A stretch of DNA of 64,000 nucleotides from Bin5 sp965221145 (GTDB lineage: Bacteria > Chloroflexota > Anaerolineae > Caldilineales > Caldilineaceae): assembly GCA_965221145.1 (NCBI GenBank), contig OZ244877.1, positions 4,154,001 to 4,218,000 on the forward strand. The letters run 5' to 3'. How positions within the stretch are numbered: the stretch's first letter is position 1; the number at the start of each line of letters is the position of its first letter. Positions 1 to 10,134 of this stretch are shown here, piece by piece. Below the pieces are notes generated by a model that did not search any database, was not told the origin of the DNA, and was given only the letters and a program-made list of their open reading frames with translations. Both the position numbers and the translations under genes were made by a program.

Positions 1-3000
1 CATCTCCGCAACGTCGAGTTGCCCGCCATCGCGCCCTTTGGCCGCGGCGGAGAAGAGCGCCAGGTCGGCCTGGGAAGGCTGCGCCGGGTCGAAATAGCGC
101 CATCCCGATGGATAAAACAGCGACAGGCCGCGTGCATCATCGTCATACACAAGCCAGCCGGACGGATCCGCCAGCGGCACATTCACCGCATCGGCGAACG
201 GTGCTAAAAACCCGCCATAGACCCACGCCAGCTCGCCCCCATATTCGATCTGCCACCAGTCGCCCGCCGCGTTCTTGCCGAGCGCGGCGTACTGATGACC
301 AGCCGTGGCCGTGCCGATTATAGGATGGTTGATGCCCGGCCCGCCGCGCACATTCATGGTCCGGTTTATCGTCACCATTGGGCCGGTTGGCGGATCGTAG
401 GCGGGATGCTCCAGCCATTGGACCCGCCGCACGATCTCACGCAGCAGCAGTTCCAGCCCGTCGAACTCCCCGCCCCACACATCGAAGGTGATGAGCAGAA
501 AGGTCTCGCTGTCCGGGGAAAGCAGGACGACCTGCCAACCGACCGCAACCGCGCCCGGCCGGATGACGACCCTGTCTTCGACGACGAACACGCCGTTATT
601 TGGCCTGTCGCCAAGGGCCCGCAGACATGGCGTCGGCGCAGGCCAAACGCTGCGGTAGCGGATCGATGCTGCCTCCTCCCCCCAAGAGCGCAGACCGGGG
701 CCTACCTCAACGCTCTCCAGCGTCTCGACTTCAGACTCCTCCATCTGGTCAGCCAGCAGTTGCGCATACTCCGCCAGGGTTCGGCCCGCGGCCGGAATCG
801 TGAACAGATCAAACCCATTGATGTACACCGGCGGAGAGTCCGGGTCGAACTGGAAGCCCAAACCTGCGAACTGATCCTCCTGTCCCGCCGGCGCTAACGA
901 GTCAATGTACGCAGCCCGCCCCTCAAGCACAACTTCGGCGATGGCCGAGTCGCCCATCTGCGGCAGAAGCGAGGGCAGTTCCTCCTTCGAGGACGCGAAG
1001 AGCCACCCTTTGGGATAGAATATCTTCAGGCCGTGCGCCTCGTCCTCAACCGCAGGCCAGTCTTGGAACGGTCCCCCTGAGACTGCGGGCGTGTCTCCAG
1101 TCGGGATCACCAGCGGGTTGTGAATCCACAACACCGGAACCGAGCGCGCGGGCGTTTCGGTCGAAACCAGGGACGTCCTCCTGTCCGTCTCCTCGACCCG
1201 CTTCACAGAGATGACGTACCCACCCGGCGCAGACCAACCGGCGTCATGCACCAACAGGACGTACTCTCCCGTCTTGGGCGCTTGGAAGACGATCCTCGCG
1301 TCCTGCCCCAACAGACCGCCGCCGCTGTCATCATCCTCGGCCCACGCCTCTGCTGTCGGGTCCCAAATAGCGAGGGCAGTGTCGACCAGGGCTGAGCGCG
1401 CCACAATTTCGACCGTCTCATCTTTGGCCAAGTGCAGGAATAAGGAATCAATATCCGTCGGGAAGTCGATATTGCCGTGGCGGGGTTGTCCCACCCGGAT
1501 CTGTCGGTAATCGTCCGGGTCATCAAACCGGGTAAGTGGATGGCTCGAGGTCAGCATAAGCTTGTCCGAAACCGCTTCCGACAGGACCAGGAAATGCGGC
1601 CCATCACGTTCGGTGTCAAATGAAAATGAATCGGTCTCATCGTCCGTGAGTTCGTCACCAAAGGAGTCGTAGATCCAGAACCCGGCTTTGTCCGCGCCGC
1701 TTAGCTCGACTTCGATCGCCGTGCCGGCCGGCTCGTTGAGTATGTAGGCGTCCCCATGGCTTTGCAATGTCAGTTCGTGGCGGAGTTTCCCCCCCTCCAG
1801 CGGCAGCTGCCGCTTGCCGAGGCCGGAAGGGTCCTCGCCGGCGATGAGTTGCCGGATGCGCGGCAAAATGTCGGCGGAGGAGGCGACGAGCGCGAATTGC
1901 CCCTCGATGATCTTGTAGCCGCTGATACCGATCACGTCTCCCGACCCCGAGACAAGCGCGCCGCCGCTCTGTCCCCCTGCGATCGAAGCGTCGCTCTGGA
2001 AAAAGGTGATGCCGGCAGGCTCCCACTCCCGCAAACGCGACAGGACCCCCCCGGCAATCGTCGGTTGTGGAAAGGCTTCGAATTCGCCCGGGTAGCCGAT
2101 CAGGTACATGTCGGAGGCAATCGGAATGTTCTCCCCGTCGAGCAGTGCCACGGGTTGCGCCGGGGCATTAATCGGGCCAAGCACGGCCACGTCTGCCAAC
2201 AGGTCCCAGCCTTTCACCGCTACCTGATCAAACTCCGTCCCACCCGGGAAGACGACGCGCGCCGTGTCGAAAGGCCAGACGACATGGGCGTTCGTCACCA
2301 GGTACCCCCCCTCGATCAGCACGCCGCTGCCGGTGGCGTTTTCCGTTTGAATGAAAGCGATCGCCGGCGAGACCCTTGCAAAGATTTGGGGGCGCGTGAG
2401 TCTCTCCGCGGCTCGCGTGGCTGTCGGAGATGACGCGGCGCAGAACGGCAGACCAACTTTGTCCAGGTCGCTTTCCACAACAGTTCGCCATGCTGCGGGC
2501 ACGCATCCGCTTAACTCGTTCTCCGAGAGACCCAATTCAAGCAGATTGGTGAGGTTGCCCAACTCTGGCGGAATCGTTCCACTCAATCGGTTATCCCAGA
2601 GACCCAGCCCTGCCAAGTCGGTGAGGTTGCCCAACTCTGACGGAATCAAACCGCTCAATTCGTTTTCTGAGAGGCCCAACTCAATCAGGTAGGTGAGGTT
2701 GCCCAGTTCCAACGGTATGGCCCCGGTCAGCTTGTTGCAACAGAGGCTCAGACTTGTCAAGTTGGTGAGATTTCCCAGTTCCGAAGGGATCGCCCCGCCC
2801 AATCGGTTGTCATTCAGGCTCAGAAAAATCAGGTTGATGAGGTTGCTCAGTTCTGATGGTATGGTCCCGGTCAGCTTGTTGCAACAGAGGCTCAGTCCAG
2901 TCAGGTTGGTGAGGTTGCCCAATTCCGACGGAATCGCCCCACTCAATTCATTGGCGTGGAGGAGCAGCCTTTCCAAATAGGTGATCTTACCCATTTCTGA

Positions 3001-4110
3001 CGGAATCGTTCCGCTCAACCGGTTATATGAGAGATCCAGCCGTACAAGATTGGTGAGCTTAAACAGTTCTGGCGGTATCGTTCCGCTCAACTGATTCGAG
3101 CGGAGTACAAGAGATTCCAGGTTGGTGAGGTTGGCCAGTTCGGACGGAATCGTTCCGCTCAACCCGTTAAACGAGAGATCCAGTTCAATCACGCGGCCCC
3201 TATCGTCCGTGTTGACCCCGTACCAATCCCCGAGCGGCGCGCCGGTCAGCCAGTTGTTGCTTTCCTGCCAGTTTGCGCCGTCCGTAGCCAGGTAGAGCGC
3301 GACCAACGCGTCCCTGTCCTTAGTGTCAGCCATGACTGTGGGTGTCGAAGATGCTACAAGGCATAAAGGCAGACCGAGTAAGTCCAGATCGTTTCCCTCA
3401 ACATTTCGCCATACTTCGGGTACGCATCCTCTTAACTGATTGGCAGAGAGAAACAGCCCTTCCAGCTTGGTGAGATTGCCCAACTCTGGCGGTATCGTTC
3501 CGCTCAACTCGTTGTCCGAAAGGGACAGCCATTCCAGGTTAGTAAGGTTACCCAGCTCTGACGGAATCGAACCGCTCAACCGGTTCTTTGTGAGGTGCAG
3601 GTCTACCAGTTTGGTGAGATTGCCCAACTCAGACGGTATCTTCCCACTTAATCTATTGTCTCCACGGGACAGCCATTCCAGGTCAGTGAGATTGTCCAAC
3701 TCTGGCGGAATCGTTCCACTCAACTCGTTTTCCCGAAGGTCCAGCCATTCCAGGTTGGTGAGGTTCCCCAATTCTGGTGGAATCATCCCAGTCAACCCGT
3801 TCTCTATAATAGCCAGTTCAACAACGCGACCGCCATAGTCTGTAGTGACCCCGTACCAAGTCCCGATCGGCGCGTCGGTCAGCCAGTTCCCGCTGTTCTT
3901 CCAGTTGTCGCCGTTCGTAGCCTGGTAGAACGCGACCAACGCCTCTCTGTCCGTGGCGCTGTCGGTGGCGCCAGTCGTTACGATAGGTGATGATGCAAAC
4001 ACGCGCGGCCAACTCTGGCCAACAAGAAGGGCACATACAATAACTATGGCGGTCAACGTCCTTTGAACAGATTTAATGATCCCTCTTTTGCTGGCTAAAG
4101 TGAATCCCAT
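1..4110 (-). CDS. Secreted LRR / trypsin-like protease / PPC / SH3b multidomain protein (3' end beyond window)
   Basis: An open frame runs from ATG 4110 to the window edge, at least 1370 codons. A signal-like hydrophobic N-terminus (about residues 18-36) is followed by two blocks that each begin with an LRR-cap-like stretch (DREALVAFYQATNGDNW near 49; RDALVALYLATDGANW near 260). About 14 plant-like leucine-rich repeats (IPxELGNLTNLxxLxLxxNxLSG) fill residues 90-215 and 300-537. Next comes an HtrA/trypsin-like domain with His609 (TNAHVV), Asp640 (LADVAVL) and Ser715 (GGQSGGA). A bacterial pre-peptidase C-terminal type domain follows (near 840-960), then a YPxGW domain, one SH3b domain (WWQIEYGGELAWVYG) and the start of a second YPSGW domain. 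It shares the YPxGW domain with the next two genes downstream of its start and SH3b with one of them. The intact triad suggests an active extracellular protease. Ligands of the LRR and SH3b parts are unknown. Confidence 0.85.
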   Translation of the reverse strand, partial: MGFTLASKRGIIKSVQRTLTAIVIVCALLVGQSWPRVFASSPIVTTGATDSATDREALVAFYQATNGDNWKNSGNWLTDAPIGTWYGVTTDYGGRVVELAIIENGLTGMIPPELGNLTNLEWLDLRENELSGTIPPELDNLTDLEWLSRGDNRLSGKIPSELGNLTKLVDLHLTKNRLSGSIPSELGNLTNLEWLSLSDNELSGTIPPELGNLTKLEGLFLSANQLRGCVPEVWRNVEGNDLDLLGLPLCLVASSTPTVMADTKDRDALVALYLATDGANWQESNNWLTGAPLGDWYGVNTDDRGRVIELDLSFNGLSGTIPSELANLTNLESLVLRSNQLSGTIPPELFKLTNLVRLDLSYNRLSGTIPSEMGKITYLERLLLHANELSGAIPSELGNLTNLTGLSLCCNKLTGTIPSELSNLINLIFLSLNDNRLGGAIPSELGNLTNLTSLSLCCNKLTGAIPLELGNLTYLIELGLSENELSGLIPSELGNLTDLAGLGLWDNRLSGTIPPELGNLTNLLELGLSENELSGCVPAAWRTVVESDLDKVGLPFCAASSPTATRAAERLTRPQIFARVSPAIAFIQTENATGSGVLIEGGYLVTNAHVVWPFDTARVVFPGGTEFDQVAVKGWDLLADVAVLGPINAPAQPVALLDGENIPIASDMYLIGYPGEFEAFPQPTIAGGVLSRLREWEPAGITFFQSDASIAGGQSGGALVSGSGDVIGISGYKIIEGQFALVASSADILPRIRQLIAGEDPSGLGKRQLPLEGGKLRHELTLQSHGDAYILNEPAGTAIEVELSGADKAGFWIYDSFGDELTDDETDSFSFDTERDGPHFLVLSEAVSDKLMLTSSHPLTRFDDPDDYRQIRVGQPRHGNIDFPTDIDSLFLHLAKDETVEIVARSALVDTALAIWDPTAEAWAEDDDSGGGLLGQDARIVFQAPKTGEYVLLVHDAGWSAPGGYVISVKRVEETDRRTSLVSTETPARSVPVLWIHNPLVIPTGDTPAVSGGPFQDWPAVEDEAHGLKIFYPKGWLFASSKEELPSLLPQMGDSAIAEVVLEGRAAYIDSLAPAGQEDQFAGLGFQFDPDSPPVYINGFDLFTIPAAGRTLAEYAQLLADQMEESEVETLESVEVGPGLRSWGEEAASIRYRSVWPAPTPCLRALGDRPNNGVFVVEDRVVIRPGAVAVGWQVVLLSPDSETFLLITFDVWGGEFDGLELLLREIVRRVQWLEHPAYDPPTGPMVTINRTMNVRGGPGINHPIIGTATAGHQYAALGKNAAGDWWQIEYGGELAWVYGGFLAPFADAVNVPLADPSGWLVYDDDARGLSLFYPSGWRYFDPAQPSQADLALFSAAAKGRDGGQLDVAEM

Positions 4111-4344
4111 TTGAGACCAAGACTTTCTGCACTGTCTGCATCCTGGGAACATAAGCGTCTCGCCTGTCTCGACGCAGTACGCAATACGGAATACGCATTA
4201 CAGGGAAAAGCGGGTTCTCAATGTGAACGCACAGTTAGAAGGCCTAGTGTTTGCAGTCACTGCACCTACACCTTTATGAATTGTCAATGTAATCTGGTTC
4301 TTGGTTTCCTGACGCTCGCCAATCAAGAACTGATCACCAAGAAC
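4111..4344. repeat. Intergenic dispersed repeat (CGCAATACG type)
   Basis: This gap between two minus-strand genes carries the sequence ACGCAGTACGCAATACGGAA near 4172-4191, preceded by a GCGTCTCGCCTG stretch. The same pairing of a GCxGGCGTCxCGCCTGC-like hairpin with TACGCAA units recurs at 7016-7050 and 31905-31968. No ORF or promoter is convincing here. Confidence 0.5.
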
Positions 4345-6054
4345 CTACTGCCCATCCTCCGCCTCCCCCACTGTATTCACGAATTGCCCGAAGACCCAAC
4401 CAGGCTGGCCGTGATTGTCGATCTGCCACCAGCTTCCCACCACATTCCGGCCGATAATCGGATACTGATACCCAGGCACGGTCGTGTCTATGACAGGAAA
4501 GCGGCCGCCTGGACCGCCATACACGTTCATACGGTGGCTGAACGCCACCACCGCTTCCGTGGCCGGCAGCAGCGGTGGGAGCGGGAATCTTGCCACCACC
4601 TGCACGCTCCCCGCATTGGCCAATGTAACCAACTCCCCAAAGACCCACCCGGGCCGGCCGTTTTCGTCGATCCGCCACCAGTCGCCCGCCGCATTCTTGC
4701 CCGTGATCGGATACTGACGCCCAGGTACGGCCGCGCCGATGACGGGGTAGCTGGTGTCTGGGCCGCCGCGTACATTCATCCCCCGGTTCACCGTCATCAC
4801 CGCCGCCGTTACCGGCAGCAGTGGCGGGGCCGGGAACTTGACGACCGCCACCTGCACGCCACCTGCATCAACCGCCGTCACCAACTCGCCGAAAACCCAC
4901 CCGGGCCGGCCGCCATCGTCGATCTGCCACCAGTCGCCCGCCGCACTCTTTCCGGTGATCAGATATTGCTGGCCGGATATGGCCACGCCGATCACCGGAT
5001 TGCTGGCGCCCGGGCCGCTGCGCACGTTCACCCGCCTCTCGATCATCGCCACAGGAACTGCGACCGGCGCGTTCGGTATGTTGGCAGCCACCAGATAATC
5101 AGAGACCCAACCGGGCTGACCGTCATAGCTGATTCGCCACCAACTCCCCGTAAAGTCCCGCTCGCTAATCGAAAACTGCGCCCCCGCAACCACCTTGCCA
5201 ATCACAGGACTGAACACGGATGGTTGCGCGCGCACTTGCATCGTCCGGTTGGAAATTGTCACCGGGCCAACCGCAGGTTCAGGCCGGCGGTCGTCGTTGA
5301 CCCACTGCACACGCCGCACCATCTCGGTCAGCAGCGGCTCCAACTCGTCAAACTGCTCTCCAAGCACTGTGAAAGTCAAGACAAGCACGAACTCGGCATC
5401 CGGCGAGAGCACAACCACCTGCCAGCCGGCCGTCCTTGCGCCTGTCAGAACGGATCGCGAAACGGCCGGCGCCGGAACGGCGCCCCGGAAACGGATCGAA
5501 ACCGCCTCCTCCCTATGGGGCCGCAATCTGGTGACCAGATCGAAGCTGTCCATATCGATCCCGACACGCCGGCGCAGTTGCGCGGCAGCCCCTTGCCCGA
5601 ACTCGTACAGCGTCAGGCCCTTCGAGGGGAATATGTCGACAATCACGTTGTTGATATGGAGCAGATCAGGAGGATCCTGCGGGAGCGCAAAACCAAAACC
5701 GACAAACGAGTCCGACTGCACAGTGGCTTGCAGCCGCATCAGCAGGGTCATCATCTTCCCTCGGGCCGACCCGTCCATCTCTTCCGGCAGAGTCAATTCC
5801 TGCGCGGCATCGAAAGAAAGCCATCCCGGCGGATAGAATATGGTCAGACCATGCGTCGTATCGTCGAACGCCTGCCAGTCAGCGGAGAGCTTGCCAGCCG
5901 CCGAACCCGGGCGCGCAGGCATTTCGTCCGGCGTGGGTGTAGCCGTGGCGGCGGGGACTTTAGAGGAGGGGTACTGCGAAAAGCGGGAGGCCGTTCCAGC
6001 GGACCAACCAAGACAGAAGCAGCATAATAGCAGCAGATACAGAAATCCCTGCAT
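4345..6054 (-). CDS. Secreted protein with YPPGW domain and four SH3b domains
   Basis: 569 aa. The N-terminus (MQGFLYLLLLCCFCLGWSAG) is a signal peptide; a Thr/Pro-rich linker follows. Residues about 58-270 form the same domain as in both neighbours: it begins GLTIFYPPGW and ends with GWQVVVLSPDAE and a MVRRVQWV helix, loosely PsbP/DUF1795-like in its pattern. Four SH3b repeats fill the rest (each MxVRxGP...PVIG...GxWWxI...GxPGWV), spaced about 75 residues apart. Start ATG 6054 has AGGGAG about 8 nt upstream. SH3b repeats usually bind cell wall or peptides; no catalytic domain is visible. It is a tandem paralogue of the genes at 1-4110 and 6122-6916, so local duplication with domain gain or loss is likely. 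Confidence 0.85.
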   Translation of the reverse strand: MQGFLYLLLLCCFCLGWSAGTASRFSQYPSSKVPAATATPTPDEMPARPGSAAGKLSADWQAFDDTTHGLTIFYPPGWLSFDAAQELTLPEEMDGSARGKMMTLLMRLQATVQSDSFVGFGFALPQDPPDLLHINNVIVDIFPSKGLTLYEFGQGAAAQLRRRVGIDMDSFDLVTRLRPHREEAVSIRFRGAVPAPAVSRSVLTGARTAGWQVVVLSPDAEFVLVLTFTVLGEQFDELEPLLTEMVRRVQWVNDDRRPEPAVGPVTISNRTMQVRAQPSVFSPVIGKVVAGAQFSISERDFTGSWWRISYDGQPGWVSDYLVAANIPNAPVAVPVAMIERRVNVRSGPGASNPVIGVAISGQQYLITGKSAAGDWWQIDDGGRPGWVFGELVTAVDAGGVQVAVVKFPAPPLLPVTAAVMTVNRGMNVRGGPDTSYPVIGAAVPGRQYPITGKNAAGDWWRIDENGRPGWVFGELVTLANAGSVQVVARFPLPPLLPATEAVVAFSHRMNVYGGPGGRFPVIDTTVPGYQYPIIGRNVVGSWWQIDNHGQPGWVFGQFVNTVGEAEDGQ

Positions 6055-6121
6055 GTGCGCTCCCTAACCCCAGGGGTCTGTGGATAAAGAACACCACCAG
6101 CTTCGATTCACGACTCACGAC

Positions 6122-6916
6122 CTACTCAAACCACTGCACTCGTTGCACGATCTCACCCAGCAGCGGCTCCAACTCCGCGAAATCTTCGCTGACGATACTG
6201 TAGGTGAGAATAAGCATCGTCTCTGCATCGGGTGACAGCAACAAGACCTGCCAACCAACGGTCTCCAGGTCCGGCCGATTGTAGAGGGCGCCATCCGCGC
6301 GGTAACGGATCGATAGCACCTCCGCGCCATCGGACCGCAGACCGGCGACTACCTCGGCGCTCTCCACCGCGATACCTGTGACGCTGTCCAACTGGGCGGC
6401 GACCATTTGCGCCATCAGATGCAGGGACAGACCCTCAGAAGGAACAACAATCGCGTTAAAATTATTTAGGTATGGCAGGTCGCGGAAACTGTCGGCCACA
6501 TATTGGAAGCCTACGCCGACGAACAGTTCTTCGTGCTGCATGGCGTCGGCGAACGTTGCCAGCAACTCCCTGATCTCATCGCTATTGGTCAACTCATTCG
6601 CCTCCGCCAAGAGATCCATCAGCTCCTTCTTGGTCGGATCGACAAAGATCCACCCCGGCGGATAGGATATCGACAGTCCGCGCGCCGTATCGACAAACTC
6701 CTGCCAGTCAGTGGAGACCACCGGCGTGGCCGTGGCTATCGGCTCTGGCGTGGCGGTAGCCGTCGGCTCTGGCGTGGTCTTTGAACTGTCTTGTGCCGAC
6801 GAAACCGGCGCCCGATCACCGGCAACCGGCGACTCGGGTTGGATCGGCACGCAGCCCGCCAGGAATAACACCATGCACACGGATGCAAGCAGGAACAAGC
6901 GACAGATTCCCCACAT
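6122..6916 (-). CDS. Lipoprotein with a single YPPGW domain
   Basis: 264 aa from ATG 6916, chosen because AGGAGGGAAGG lies just upstream and the first residues (MWGICRLFLLASVCMVLFLAGC) form a lipoprotein signal with lipobox LAGC. A longer in-frame start at 7066 would run through a dispersed repeat and is unlikely. After a Thr/Pro/Glu linker, the protein is one copy of the domain seen in the two genes after it (GLSISYPPGWIFVDP ... GWQVLLLSPDAET ... IVQRVQWFE). It has no SH3b domains. It is probably anchored at the outer face of the membrane. Function is unknown. It is the simplest member of the three-gene paralogous cluster. Confidence 0.85.
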   Translation of the reverse strand: MWGICRLFLLASVCMVLFLAGCVPIQPESPVAGDRAPVSSAQDSSKTTPEPTATATPEPIATATPVVSTDWQEFVDTARGLSISYPPGWIFVDPTKKELMDLLAEANELTNSDEIRELLATFADAMQHEELFVGVGFQYVADSFRDLPYLNNFNAIVVPSEGLSLHLMAQMVAAQLDSVTGIAVESAEVVAGLRSDGAEVLSIRYRADGALYNRPDLETVGWQVLLLSPDAETMLILTYSIVSEDFAELEPLLGEIVQRVQWFE

Positions 6917-7015
6917 GCAAACCTTCCCTCCTGAGTGTCCAGCGACAGCCGCAACAGGACAACTAATGTGGATCCCATTCGAAACCACGACTTTTCTCCC
7001 GGGCTTCACCCTGGG

Positions 7016-7050
7016 ATCGCAGGCGTCCCGCCTGCCCTTACGCAATACGC
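7016..7050. repeat. Dispersed hairpin plus TACGCAA repeat
   Basis: GCAGGCGTCCCGCCTGC is a perfect hairpin (7-bp arms), followed directly by TTACGCAATACGC. It sits between the lipoprotein gene and the 3' end of uvrA. The same hairpin-plus-TACGCAA combination occurs near 31918-31968. Confidence 0.55.
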
Positions 7051-7078
7051 AAGTTCTTGGTCTCATTTGGGATTTACA

Positions 7079-10039
7079 TTAAAAACTCGAAACTGAAAAC
7101 TTCTCAAAACAGCCCTGCAAGTACTGGCCGGTGTAACTCTGCTCCACCGCCGCGACCTGTTCCGGCGTGCCTTCCGCCACCACATAGCCGCCCTTGCCCC
7201 CGCCTTCCGGCCCCATGTCGACCACCCAATCGCAGTTCCTGATCACATCCAAATTGTGCTCGATCACCAGAACCGTGTTGCCCCGGTCCGTCAGTTCGTG
7301 CAGAACGCCCAGCAGCTTGCGCACATCCTCGAAATGCAGACCCGTCGTCGGCTCATCCAATATGTAGAACGTGTTGCCCGTATCCCGCCGGCTCAACTCC
7401 TTGCTCAGCTTGATGCGCTGCGCCTCCCCGCCCGAGAGCGTCGTCGCCGGCTGCCCCAGACGGATATAGCCCAGCCCGACCGCCATCAGCGTCTCCAGCC
7501 GGTTGCGGATGCGGGGGATGTTCTGGAAAAATTCGAGCGCCTCTTCGACGGTCATGTTCAACACATCGGAGATCGACTTGCCCCGGAAGCGGATATCCAG
7601 CGTCTCCCGGTTGTAGCGGTCGCCGTGACACTCCTCGCACGACACATACACGTCCGGCAGGAACTGCATCTCAATCTTGATGATGCCATCCCCCTGGCAG
7701 GCTTCGCAGCGGCCGCCCTTGACATTAAAACTGAAGCGCCCCGCCTTATACCCACGCGCCTTCGCCTCCGGGATGCTGGCGAACAGCTCCCGCATCGGCG
7801 TGAACAGACCGACATAGGTGGCCGGGTTGCTGCGCGGCGTCCGCCCGATCGCGCTTTGATCGATCTCGATCACCTTGTCCAGATGCTCGATGCCCTCTAT
7901 CCTGTCGCATTTGCCGGGGCGCGCCTTCGCCCGATAAAAGCTCTGCGCCAGCCGCTTGTACAACACCTCCACCACCAGACTGGATTTGCCGCTGCCGCTC
8001 ACCCCCGTCACCGCGATCAACCGGCCCAGCGGGAAACGCACGTCCACCTTCTTCAGGTTGTTCTCGGTCGCGCCCCGCACATGCAGATACTCGCCGTTGC
8101 CCTCCCGCCGCACCATCGGCGCCTCGATGCGCTTCTCGCCGCGAATGTACTGGGCAGTCAGACTATCCCGATGGCCGACGAACGCCTCCTGCGTTGCCGA
8201 GACGACCACCTCCCCGCCGTGTTCACCCGCGCCCGGCCCCATGTCCACCACCCAATCGGCCGCGCGGATCGTCTCCTCGTCATGCTCGACGACCAGCACC
8301 GTATTGCCCAGATTGCGCATCCCCTGCAGCGTATTGATCAGCCGCGCGTTATCCCGCTGGTGCAGGCCGATGCTCGGCTCATCCAGAATGTAGAGAACGC
8401 CCATTAACTGGCTGCCGATCTGCGTGGCCAGCCGAATGCGCTGGGACTCGCCGCCGGAGAGCGTGACCGCGGTGCGGTTGAGCGTCAAATAGTCCAGCCC
8501 AACGTTCACCATGAACCCCAGCCGCGCCTCGATCTCCTTCAGGACCTGGCCGCCAATCGCAAGCTGCCGCGCCGAGAAGAGCGGCTCCGCGCCGTTGCGC
8601 CCCGCGGCCGCCTGCACCCACGCCAGCGAATCGTTGACCGACATCGCCGTAATGTCATAGATGCTCTTGCCCGCGATCGTAACCGCCAGCGCCATCGGCT
8701 TCAGCCGCCGCCCCGCGCACACCTGACAGGGGCTGATGCCCATGTAATCTTCCAACTTGCTCCGCATCCAGTCACTGTCCGTCTCCCGGTAGCGCCGCTG
8801 CAAATTGGAGAAAACGCCCTCGAAATTGGTCTCGTAGGTGCGCTCATAGCCGCGCGCGTTGCGATATTCGACCAGCACCTTCTCCCGTCCCGGCGGGCCG
8901 TGCAGGACAATGTCCCGCTGCTTGCTGCTTAACTCCTTTACCTGCGCAGTCCGAGGAATCGAAAATTGGCGGCAGACCGAGCGCAACAGTTGCTTATAAT
9001 AGCCCTCGTCGCCGTTGCTACCGTTCGCGCCCTGCCAGGGCCGCACCGCCCCTTCGGCGATGCTGAGTTCGCCGTCCAGGATCAGATCCGGGTCGAACTC
9101 CTTGAACACGCCCAGCCCGTCACAGGAGGGACAGGCGCCGTGCGGGCTGTTGAAGCTGAAGGTGCGCGGCTCGATCTCCGTAAAGCTAAGACCGCAGCGC
9201 ATACAGGCGAAATGCTCGCTGAAGGCGCGGTCGGTCGTGACGGTGCGCAGGCTGCCGTTGCCGTCAACAGGCACCCGCTTCACCTCCGAGACGATTGCCG
9301 CGCCCTCTCCCAACTTGAGCGCCGTCTCAACCGAGTCGGTCAGCCGCGTGCGGTCCGTGCCGGGCAGAATGCGGTCGGGGTCGTCCGGGTCGCGCCGCTC
9401 TCCTCGCACGATGATGCGGTCGATCACCGCTTCGATCGTGTGCATCTTATACCGATCCAGTTCCGGCGCCTCGCTAATCTCGAACAGCTCCCCGTTCACC
9501 CGCACCCGCACATAGCCCTGCGCTTGCAGATCCTCAAAGACGCCCTTATGCTCCCCCTTGCGATCCTTGATGATCGGCGCCAGGATCAGCAGCCGCGCCC
9601 CCTCCTCCATCTCCAGAATCGAGTTGACGATCTGTTGCGGCGTCTGCTGGCTGATCGGGTCGCCGCACTCCGGGCAATGGGGCTGGCCCACGCGCGCGAA
9701 AAGCAGACGCAGGTAGTCGTAGGCTTCGGTAACGGTGCCGACGGTCGAGCGGGGATTGCGCCCGGCCCCCTTCTGGTCGATTGAGATCGCCGGGCTTAGC
9801 CCTTCGATCTGATCCACATCCGGCTTCTCCATCAGCCCCAGAAACTGTCGCGCATAAGAGGAAAGGGACTCGACGTAGCGGCGCTGCCCTTCGGCGTAGA
9901 TCGTATCGAAGGCCAGGCTGCTCTTGCCGCTGCCGCTCAGCCCGGTGATCACCACCATCTTATCGCGTGGGATCTCCAGATCCACGCTGCGTAGATTGTG
10001 TTCGCGCGCCCCCCGTATGATCAGCTTATCCAACGCCAT
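7079..10039 (-). CDS. uvrA: Excinuclease ABC subunit A
   Basis: 986 aa, full length for UvrA. This is the damage-recognition ATPase dimer of nucleotide excision repair. Visible: Walker A GLSGSGKSS at 33-41 and a second GVSGSGKSS near 675; ABC signatures LSGGESQRI near 528 and LSGGEAQRI near 870; zinc-binding clusters CPECGDP near 121, CMRCG...CPSCDG near 283-306, and CEACQGDG...CEECHGD near 780-800, the last being the DNA-contacting zinc finger. Start ATG 10039 follows GGAGG. The last residues (EKFSVSSF) are encoded by a GAAAACTGAAAAC-type intergenic repeat that has run into the gene, a slightly unusual tail. The upstream region holds a promoter and a LexA-type box, so it is probably SOS-induced. 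Encoded alone. Confidence 0.97.
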   Translation of the reverse strand: MALDKLIIRGAREHNLRSVDLEIPRDKMVVITGLSGSGKSSLAFDTIYAEGQRRYVESLSSYARQFLGLMEKPDVDQIEGLSPAISIDQKGAGRNPRSTVGTVTEAYDYLRLLFARVGQPHCPECGDPISQQTPQQIVNSILEMEEGARLLILAPIIKDRKGEHKGVFEDLQAQGYVRVRVNGELFEISEAPELDRYKMHTIEAVIDRIIVRGERRDPDDPDRILPGTDRTRLTDSVETALKLGEGAAIVSEVKRVPVDGNGSLRTVTTDRAFSEHFACMRCGLSFTEIEPRTFSFNSPHGACPSCDGLGVFKEFDPDLILDGELSIAEGAVRPWQGANGSNGDEGYYKQLLRSVCRQFSIPRTAQVKELSSKQRDIVLHGPPGREKVLVEYRNARGYERTYETNFEGVFSNLQRRYRETDSDWMRSKLEDYMGISPCQVCAGRRLKPMALAVTIAGKSIYDITAMSVNDSLAWVQAAAGRNGAEPLFSARQLAIGGQVLKEIEARLGFMVNVGLDYLTLNRTAVTLSGGESQRIRLATQIGSQLMGVLYILDEPSIGLHQRDNARLINTLQGMRNLGNTVLVVEHDEETIRAADWVVDMGPGAGEHGGEVVVSATQEAFVGHRDSLTAQYIRGEKRIEAPMVRREGNGEYLHVRGATENNLKKVDVRFPLGRLIAVTGVSGSGKSSLVVEVLYKRLAQSFYRAKARPGKCDRIEGIEHLDKVIEIDQSAIGRTPRSNPATYVGLFTPMRELFASIPEAKARGYKAGRFSFNVKGGRCEACQGDGIIKIEMQFLPDVYVSCEECHGDRYNRETLDIRFRGKSISDVLNMTVEEALEFFQNIPRIRNRLETLMAVGLGYIRLGQPATTLSGGEAQRIKLSKELSRRDTGNTFYILDEPTTGLHFEDVRKLLGVLHELTDRGNTVLVIEHNLDVIRNCDWVVDMGPEGGGKGGYVVAEGTPEQVAAVEQSYTGQYLQGCFEKFSVSSF

Positions 10040-10134
10040 GCCGCCTCCAAATGGTTCTCAGTCTTCAGTAGTCAGTCTCTGGTTGCCAAGCGTCCGCTCG
10101 CGGCGTCCACGAAAGGCAACAACTCCGAAAATAT

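Noticed and set aside
4111..6027. 638-codon plus-strand frame
   Set aside because: Antisense to the SH3b protein gene; it has no family pattern and its repeats mirror the SH3b repeats.
7256..8407. 383-codon plus-strand frame
   Set aside because: Antisense shadow of uvrA, caused by high GC.
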